From: a virus
Virus record (IMG/VR): IMGVR_UViG_3300032086_004090
Coordinates: 1-37,997 of that record
DNA: 37,997 bases
Strand: one strand, 5' to 3'
Of this stretch, positions 33,486-37,997 are shown one piece after another. Each line of letters opens with the position of its first letter. Position 1 is the stretch's first letter. A program made the position numbers and the translations under genes. The notes under the pieces were generated by a model that worked only from the letters and a program-made list of their open reading frames with translations, made no database searches and was not told the origin of the DNA.

Positions 33486-35678
33486 CTATTTAGCTGTATA
33501 CACCATGGAATAATATGAAGCCTTAATTTGTCTTTTTTCTTCCTGTGATAATTCTCGACCAAAATCCTTCTGTATATCCAAAAGCCAACTTATATACTCA
33601 TCGTATATTTTATTTTGTGATGCAATAGCACTGATAGAGTCGGCGGATATGGTTTGGTTTGGAGGAGTGTTGAGCAGGATATTTGTTTTGATTTTTTCTA
33701 GTTCTTTATATTCTTCGCTCGATAGTGCCCGTAAACTTTTCTTGTTGACGATTTCTAAGAATAGTGGGTTTATGGCTTGATTGATTTTGTCCTGTGCAGA
33801 GAGTGCCCAAACATTAAGTTTTGCCCCAGTCTGAGGTTTGAATGTTTTTTCTTCTCTCTTGGTTGAATCTTTAGAGTTTTTGGGGCGACCTTGCTGTGGT
33901 TCTCCGGGCAAAGATTCAGTGTTAGAATCATTTGCCAACTTTGTTCTTTTCTGTTCCTGTTGCTTAAGGTCCAACACTGAAGATTCTCCATTTTTCTTAG
34001 GTAAAAGCTCTAAGCCAACTTCACTAGGACTAGCAATACCTGACTGCAATGCGATTTTCTTCAATGAATTTTCAGGTTGAGGATCATGCCAAGGGCCAGC
34101 TTTTGGTGTCATTTTTTTGGATTTCCTTGATCTGTGTTCTTTCTTTAGTCTGATTTTCTCCATTTCTGAATCGAAACCAAATCTCGAATGTAATAGCTCT
34201 TCGGATATTAAACTTCTATCAGCTAATTGTATTAAAAGTGCTTTTTCAGATTCTTCATTTGATAGGTCCATTCTGTCAAATTGAATTCTAGCCGGATATT
34301 TAAAACCCATGGCCTTTTGAACATTTTCTATTTCTTGATTCCAAAAAGAAGATAATACATCTCTGCCATACTGTAGTCTTTGTGTAAGTGTTTTTAGACT
34401 AATGAAATTATTAGTAGTACCAGCTGCTCCAAAAGTACCTGTAAGCGTTGGGGGAATACCAAGACCAGCATATACACTATTTAAATGTGGTACATATTTA
34501 CCTTCTCCAAGAAACTGATGTACATTGGTTCTACTCTCTAATAGCTCAATATCTGGACCCCATACCAAATCCATTGTTCCACCACCAACATTATTTCCTA
34601 ATATCTGTGCTAACTTTGCAGTTGCAGCTTTAGTTGGAGCTATTTTATGTTCAAGATTACCTAGTTTAAAAATACGAATATTAGAAATAGCACCGTCTAG
34701 TGCGGCCATGTCTGCTAATTTAAGTTTCTCAATAACTGTAATGTCGTCCATAATCGAGTAAATCATTGGGAATGCCCAACTTTGCCAATCGTCTTTTTTA
34801 TAATGGAAAACAGAAACTTTACTAGGGTCAAGCGGGTATTTATTTTTTCCCTTAGCTGCTTCAACAATATAACTCGGTAAATTATTTACTATCTCTTTTT
34901 CTGCTTCACTTTTTGGAGAGTTGATAATTTTTCTAATCGAAGTGGGCAATACCACCTCGTATCTTTTATTGTGTACAAATGAAGATAACGAACCTCCAGC
35001 AGATTCTACATACGCAGGATCAAGGAATGTATAAATCCAAGGTATTTCTTTTTTTGAGATGCTAGAATCATTTTCTTTAATGTCTATTGATCTCAGATCT
35101 TCAAGGCCTATGGTTTTGTATAAAGAATCTTCAATTTTCTTATTAATTTTAGCTGTTTGCTTACTGATAACAACGTTGCCAGTTTTATACAGATTATTTA
35201 AAAATCTTTCACTTCTGTCTTTACCGTTGATTTTCTTAAACCATTTACGATAAAATCTTTGGATTTTTTCATCTGGATGCACTAAAGAAATGCCTTGAGT
35301 TGCAAAATCGCCCATAAGATCAATAACATTTTTTACTAAGCCAACCCTATTGTATATATCTTCTGCCCGTTTGAGAATAATTTTGACATGTTTAGAGCTT
35401 GGAACAGCCTCATCTGGTCTAAAGTAATCATAATCTGTTCTGGTTAAACCTGGTCTGCCAGAAGTATTAGAATCTAGATTGGAATAGTCTATACTGTATC
35501 TTCTGCTTGCAGCTGTAGACTTCTGAACAAGCGTAAACTCATCTAAAGATTTAGATGCTTCATTAAGAGCAGACTGCTTACCCTCTAAATTATCATCAGA
35601 CCATGTAACATAAGCCTGTTCTGGTATAACTGAGGCGTCCTGAATTATTTCTTGCGGTGATTTTTTTTGATTGGCCAT
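33486..35678 (-). CDS. Portal protein
   Basis: The 730-residue portal forms the ring through which DNA enters and leaves. Gene order (terminase, portal, protease) and the core words support this: RVGLVKNVIDLMGDFATQG near 115, VFHYKKDDWQSWAFPMIYSI near 285, LADMAALDGAISNIRIFKLG, LVWGPDIELLESRT, then YAGLGIPPTLTGTFG and SLKTLTQRLQYGRDVLSSFW with the stem helix. The C-terminal 200 residues are longer than in small portals, with a basic stretch (EHRSRKSKKM) and a helical end (RELSQEEKRQIKASYYSMVY). The ATG lacks a clear ribosome site. A candidate promoter core precedes it by 47 bases. Confidence 0.9.
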   Translation of the reverse strand: MANQKKSPQEIIQDASVIPEQAYVTWSDDNLEGKQSALNEASKSLDEFTLVQKSTAASRRYSIDYSNLDSNTSGRPGLTRTDYDYFRPDEAVPSSKHVKIILKRAEDIYNRVGLVKNVIDLMGDFATQGISLVHPDEKIQRFYRKWFKKINGKDRSERFLNNLYKTGNVVISKQTAKINKKIEDSLYKTIGLEDLRSIDIKENDSSISKKEIPWIYTFLDPAYVESAGGSLSSFVHNKRYEVVLPTSIRKIINSPKSEAEKEIVNNLPSYIVEAAKGKNKYPLDPSKVSVFHYKKDDWQSWAFPMIYSIMDDITVIEKLKLADMAALDGAISNIRIFKLGNLEHKIAPTKAATAKLAQILGNNVGGGTMDLVWGPDIELLESRTNVHQFLGEGKYVPHLNSVYAGLGIPPTLTGTFGAAGTTNNFISLKTLTQRLQYGRDVLSSFWNQEIENVQKAMGFKYPARIQFDRMDLSNEESEKALLIQLADRSLISEELLHSRFGFDSEMEKIRLKKEHRSRKSKKMTPKAGPWHDPQPENSLKKIALQSGIASPSEVGLELLPKKNGESSVLDLKQQEQKRTKLANDSNTESLPGEPQQGRPKNSKDSTKREEKTFKPQTGAKLNVWALSAQDKINQAINPLFLEIVNKKSLRALSSEEYKELEKIKTNILLNTPPNQTISADSISAIASQNKIYDEYISWLLDIQKDFGRELSQEEKRQIKASYYSMVYTAK
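33494..33505 (-). promoter_or_regulatory. Candidate phage promoter motif ATGGTGTATACA at the end of portal gene
   Basis: Core GTGTAT at 33498-33503 lies inside the last portal codons, 36 bases before the protease-scaffold start. As it is coding sequence (Val-Tyr), it may be chance, but distance and flanks match the other five copies. Confidence 0.3.
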
Positions 35679-35721
35679 TATAATTCTATTGTATTGGTTA
35701 TGGTATTTATATTAGTTAATT

Positions 35722-35733
35722 TTCTATACACTA
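35722..35733 (-). promoter_or_regulatory. Candidate phage promoter motif ATAGTGTATAGA before portal gene
   Basis: Core GTGTAT at 35726-35731 overlaps the terminase stop codon by one base and lies 47 bases before the portal ATG. A TATAAATA octamer (T4-late-like) also lies in this gap but is not repeated in the other gaps. Confidence 0.35.
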
Positions 35734-37755
35734 TTTCCTATAGATACCGCCGTAAATATTGTCGTCATTAACAGCGGACGTAAACCAAGCAGGTCCTTTA
35801 TACATATCTCCTTTATGAGATACTATATCTCGTGTATTGCCTCCAACAACATCATATTGTATTGCTGGCATAGTATTGCGTAACTGCCTAGCTAGCATAT
35901 TAGCTATTACTAAAGAACTATATCTATCTTTCCTGAGTCTGCCCTTTTTCCCATTCTCTAGTTTAACTTCTGGAGTATCCCATCTGTCTCTAGAGTTGGG
36001 TCCAATGCTAGTTTGACTCATAACGATGGTTGTTAATTCATTCTTTAATTCTTCTATTTCTAGAATACATGTAGTAAGATTATCGTATAGTGGATCTATA
36101 TCGTCTTCTTCTACACTTTGTCCGCTTTCGGCCATAGACAACCCTATACTGAGATTGTCAAAAAACGGAAATAGTAAAACTTTGTCTTCCATGTCTTTTC
36201 TAAGTCCATGATTGGCTTGGCTCGTCCAGTCAGCCTTGGCAAATTGAACCAATTCCAATATGTGTAAACCTGGCTGAGCGTCAGAGTCTTTGTTTTTATT
36301 TTCCTCTATGACTGGCCATAATGGCAATTCTCCTTCTTGTATTTTAGCTGGATCGTGTAAAGCTTCCTCAATAGCTATACCCCCACCCTGTGCATCCATA
36401 CCAATCCTCGCTGGAGGAAATATCTTCATAAGATCTCTAATTTTCCTGGCGCAAAAACCATAGAAATCGTGATCATTTGTAACTCCTGCTTTATTTCTAA
36501 CTCTAAAATTTGCTCTGTTAGTAGTCCAACAATATACTATTCTTGAATGATCAGAATGTTGCTCTAGGATTACTATGCTAAAATTATCTTTCTCTGAAGC
36601 TGGGTCAATTCCATATATATATTCTAATTTAGGATCACCTTTAATTTTTGCTTCGAACCAAATATCTTTACCGTTAATACTTATTGGATTATCATTTGAC
36701 ACTACACAACTTTCTATCAGACTCCTTTTGAAAAATCCCCTACTATCATTTACGAAGCATGCAGCATATTCCATATTGTATATACCAGAATGAATTGTAG
36801 CTTTAGCTCTAGCAACCTGTTTATCGTCCATAAAACCTTTTGGTATAAGCTCGTATGGAACTCTAATTACCGAATAGTCTCTCCAATTAAAATTTTCTGG
36901 CACCTCGCCCTTAAATATTTTAGAGAGCTTATCTATATCTCCTTCACTTTCTACAATAGCTTTATATCTTTGCCAGTACTGCGCAAAATGCTTAAAACCA
37001 TAATCTGCTGTACCACTAATAATGGCTTGGTTACTAGTTTTCTTAGAAAGCTCATCAAGTTCTTCATTCCATAAACCAGCATCTATAAGTGCCTGTCTCT
37101 TGGCTTGTTGTTTAACGTTTTCTATTGGAGTTGCACTTACAGCTGCGAAACCAGAGACTACAGTTTCATATATTTCTGGCGACATAGAAGCAAATTCATC
37201 AGCGATAATGATGTGGGCTCTAAGTCCTCTAATCTTGCTGCCATCACCCATAGGAATAGCTATGGTCCAGCTGTCACCTAATCTCAGGGTGCACCTATCA
37301 ACGTCTCTTCTTGGACCATCCTCATTACCTCCGAATATACTACGGAGTATAGGACTATTTCTCCAAATAGTTTCCATGTACTCGAACAAAATCTTACTCT
37401 GTCTGAACCCGGCACCAACCACCACGATTTTGGTACCGGGAACAAACGAGCACTTAAGTATACAATATAAACTCATTAAAAAGGATTTACCAAAACCACG
37501 ACTCGCAATAAACATGGGGAATGGCCTATGCCAAAATTCTTGTAATATAGCTATCTGTATCGGATGTAATTCTATATTAAATAACATCTTACAGGTAGCT
37601 CCCAAATAATCCGTCTGTCTCATGATTTTTAACAGATGTTTATCTGGATATTCTATATCATTTTTTGACCTATTTACCATTAGATTTGTAGTTGTATCTA
37701 TGGTAGATAGATCGCCAAGTCCTAGCCAAGCATTTTCGTACGATGAATTTGCCAT
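35731..37755 (-). CDS. terL: Terminase large subunit
   Basis: The 674-residue packaging motor and nuclease is clear. The ATPase has Walker A SRGFGKS (85-91), Walker B HIIIADE (181-187) and the coupling motif SGTA (247-250). The nuclease has YGIDPASEKDN (Asp384), RIGMDAQGGG (Asp453) and KDRYSSLVIANM (Asp610). The C-terminus (645-674) extends beyond the nuclease. It is longer than many siphovirus terminases (about 450-550 residues) and closer to the large types with an insert near 205-285. The ATG shares a base with the upstream stop (TAATG), which implies translational coupling with the small gene. Confidence 0.95.
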   Translation of the reverse strand: MANSSYENAWLGLGDLSTIDTTTNLMVNRSKNDIEYPDKHLLKIMRQTDYLGATCKMLFNIELHPIQIAILQEFWHRPFPMFIASRGFGKSFLMSLYCILKCSFVPGTKIVVVGAGFRQSKILFEYMETIWRNSPILRSIFGGNEDGPRRDVDRCTLRLGDSWTIAIPMGDGSKIRGLRAHIIIADEFASMSPEIYETVVSGFAAVSATPIENVKQQAKRQALIDAGLWNEELDELSKKTSNQAIISGTADYGFKHFAQYWQRYKAIVESEGDIDKLSKIFKGEVPENFNWRDYSVIRVPYELIPKGFMDDKQVARAKATIHSGIYNMEYAACFVNDSRGFFKRSLIESCVVSNDNPISINGKDIWFEAKIKGDPKLEYIYGIDPASEKDNFSIVILEQHSDHSRIVYCWTTNRANFRVRNKAGVTNDHDFYGFCARKIRDLMKIFPPARIGMDAQGGGIAIEEALHDPAKIQEGELPLWPVIEENKNKDSDAQPGLHILELVQFAKADWTSQANHGLRKDMEDKVLLFPFFDNLSIGLSMAESGQSVEEDDIDPLYDNLTTCILEIEELKNELTTIVMSQTSIGPNSRDRWDTPEVKLENGKKGRLRKDRYSSLVIANMLARQLRNTMPAIQYDVVGGNTRDIVSHKGDMYKGPAWFTSAVNDDNIYGGIYRK

Positions 37756-37997
37756 TAGGTAGCTGCTGTTTGTTGAGTCTCCTTAGACTTTAGCTTCCTG
37801 GATTTGTTAATAGCTCTATTAACCATAACCCTAGCTACTGCCTCAACAAAAGGAAGACTTCTCTTCTTGCTTTCATCCTTAAGCCAATCCAAGATAGTTT
37901 GAATATTTTCTTCACACCAATCTGGCCCCTTATCATTCATTTCAAGAGCGTGTCGCCTGCAGCTGCAGGTTGAGCTACTCTTAATGCCAAGACTACT
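37755..37997 (-). CDS. Partial small gene upstream of terminase (CxC ... GPxWC protein)
   Basis: The frame is open from the stop at 37755-37757 to the right edge (80 residues), so an ATG at 37938-37940 is probably internal. The upstream part reads STCSCRRHALEMNDKGPDWC, and the spacing Cys-x-Cys, His-Ala, Met-x-x-x-Gly-Pro-x-Trp-Cys, then LPFVEAVARVMVNRAI, looks like a conserved small domain I associate with phage-related and environmental proteins but cannot name. A small terminase subunit is conceivable by position, yet the size (unknown, at least 80 residues) and lack of a recognisable DNA-binding motif do not prove it. The N-terminus is missing. Confidence 0.65.
   Translation of the reverse strand, partial: SSLGIKSSSTCSCRRHALEMNDKGPDWCEENIQTILDWLKDESKKRSLPFVEAVARVMVNRAINKSRKLKSKETQQTAAT

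Noticed and set aside
35707-35714. TATAAATA on the minus strand before the portal gene, equal to the T4 late promoter core.
   Set aside because: Found once among the gaps, in AT-rich DNA; not repeated before other late genes, unlike GTGTAT.
37022-37609. Plus-strand open frame of 195 codons opposite terminase.
   Set aside because: It lies wholly antisense to the conserved ATPase domain and has no protein-like features.
37956-37969. 14-base palindrome CCTGCAGCTGCAGG, possible recombination or regulatory site.
   Set aside because: It lies inside the open frame and encodes the Cys-Ser-Cys part of the conserved-looking motif; best explained by codons.

Overview
The window is a continuous stretch of a tailed double-stranded DNA phage (or prophage) genome covering packaging, head, neck and tail genes. 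Every gene I can support lies on the minus strand, so transcription runs from the right end to the left end. The DNA looks AT-rich by eye, genes are packed tightly with ATGA or TAATG overlaps, most starts have a GGAG/AAGG-type ribosome site, and the standard code works throughout. No tail sheath gene is visible, and the tail tube gene leads to a very long tape measure gene, so a long, flexible, non-contractile tail (siphovirus type) is most likely. The fibre modules resemble ones I associate with aquatic (marine and freshwater) phages. The host cannot be read from the sequence; the style of the formylglycine-enzyme-like domain is reminiscent of Planctomycetota-type proteins, but that is weak evidence.

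Layout in transcription order: a right-edge partial small gene (37755-37997); large terminase (35731-37755); portal (33486-35678); head protease fused to scaffold, with a likely nested scaffold start (31797-33461); capsid cement protein (31308-31766); HK97-type major capsid protein (30264-31280); an intrinsic terminator (30204-30232). Then comes an unusual block of surface proteins (23825-30146): an anchor-domain protein, three fibre-like proteins, a LamG/concanavalin-like lectin, two small proteins, followed by a RgpF-type glycosyltransferase (22868-23815). Neck genes follow (18783-22772): adaptor, a modular protein with pentapeptide repeats and a P/Homo B domain, a 68-residue protein, a zinc-binding stopper candidate, a tail-completion candidate and a tail-terminator candidate. 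The tail section holds a duplicated-domain tube protein, a 49-residue coiled-coil protein, three poorly known proteins (one with 7-residue tandem repeats), the 3292-residue tape measure, a 1267-residue fibre/tip protein with a domain-order-shuffled FGE-like lectin domain, and a left-edge partial protein.

How the genes fit together: terminase packages DNA through the portal into a shell built by capsid, scaffold and protease; cement and the surface-protein block probably decorate the head or neck; adaptor, stopper and terminator proteins join head to a tube whose length is set by the tape measure; the leftmost two genes probably form the tail tip and host-binding parts.

The most interesting points are (i) the circularly permuted FGE/SUMF1-like domain in the tail-tip protein, (ii) a repeated GTGTAT motif placed 36-47 bases before six start codons, a candidate phage promoter, (iii) the tape measure with five copies of a Gly-Gly...Gly-Glu module bracketing foreign-looking domains, and (iv) a host-interaction/decoration island, with its own glycosyltransferase, inserted between capsid and neck genes. 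No gap longer than about 120 bases lacks a gene.
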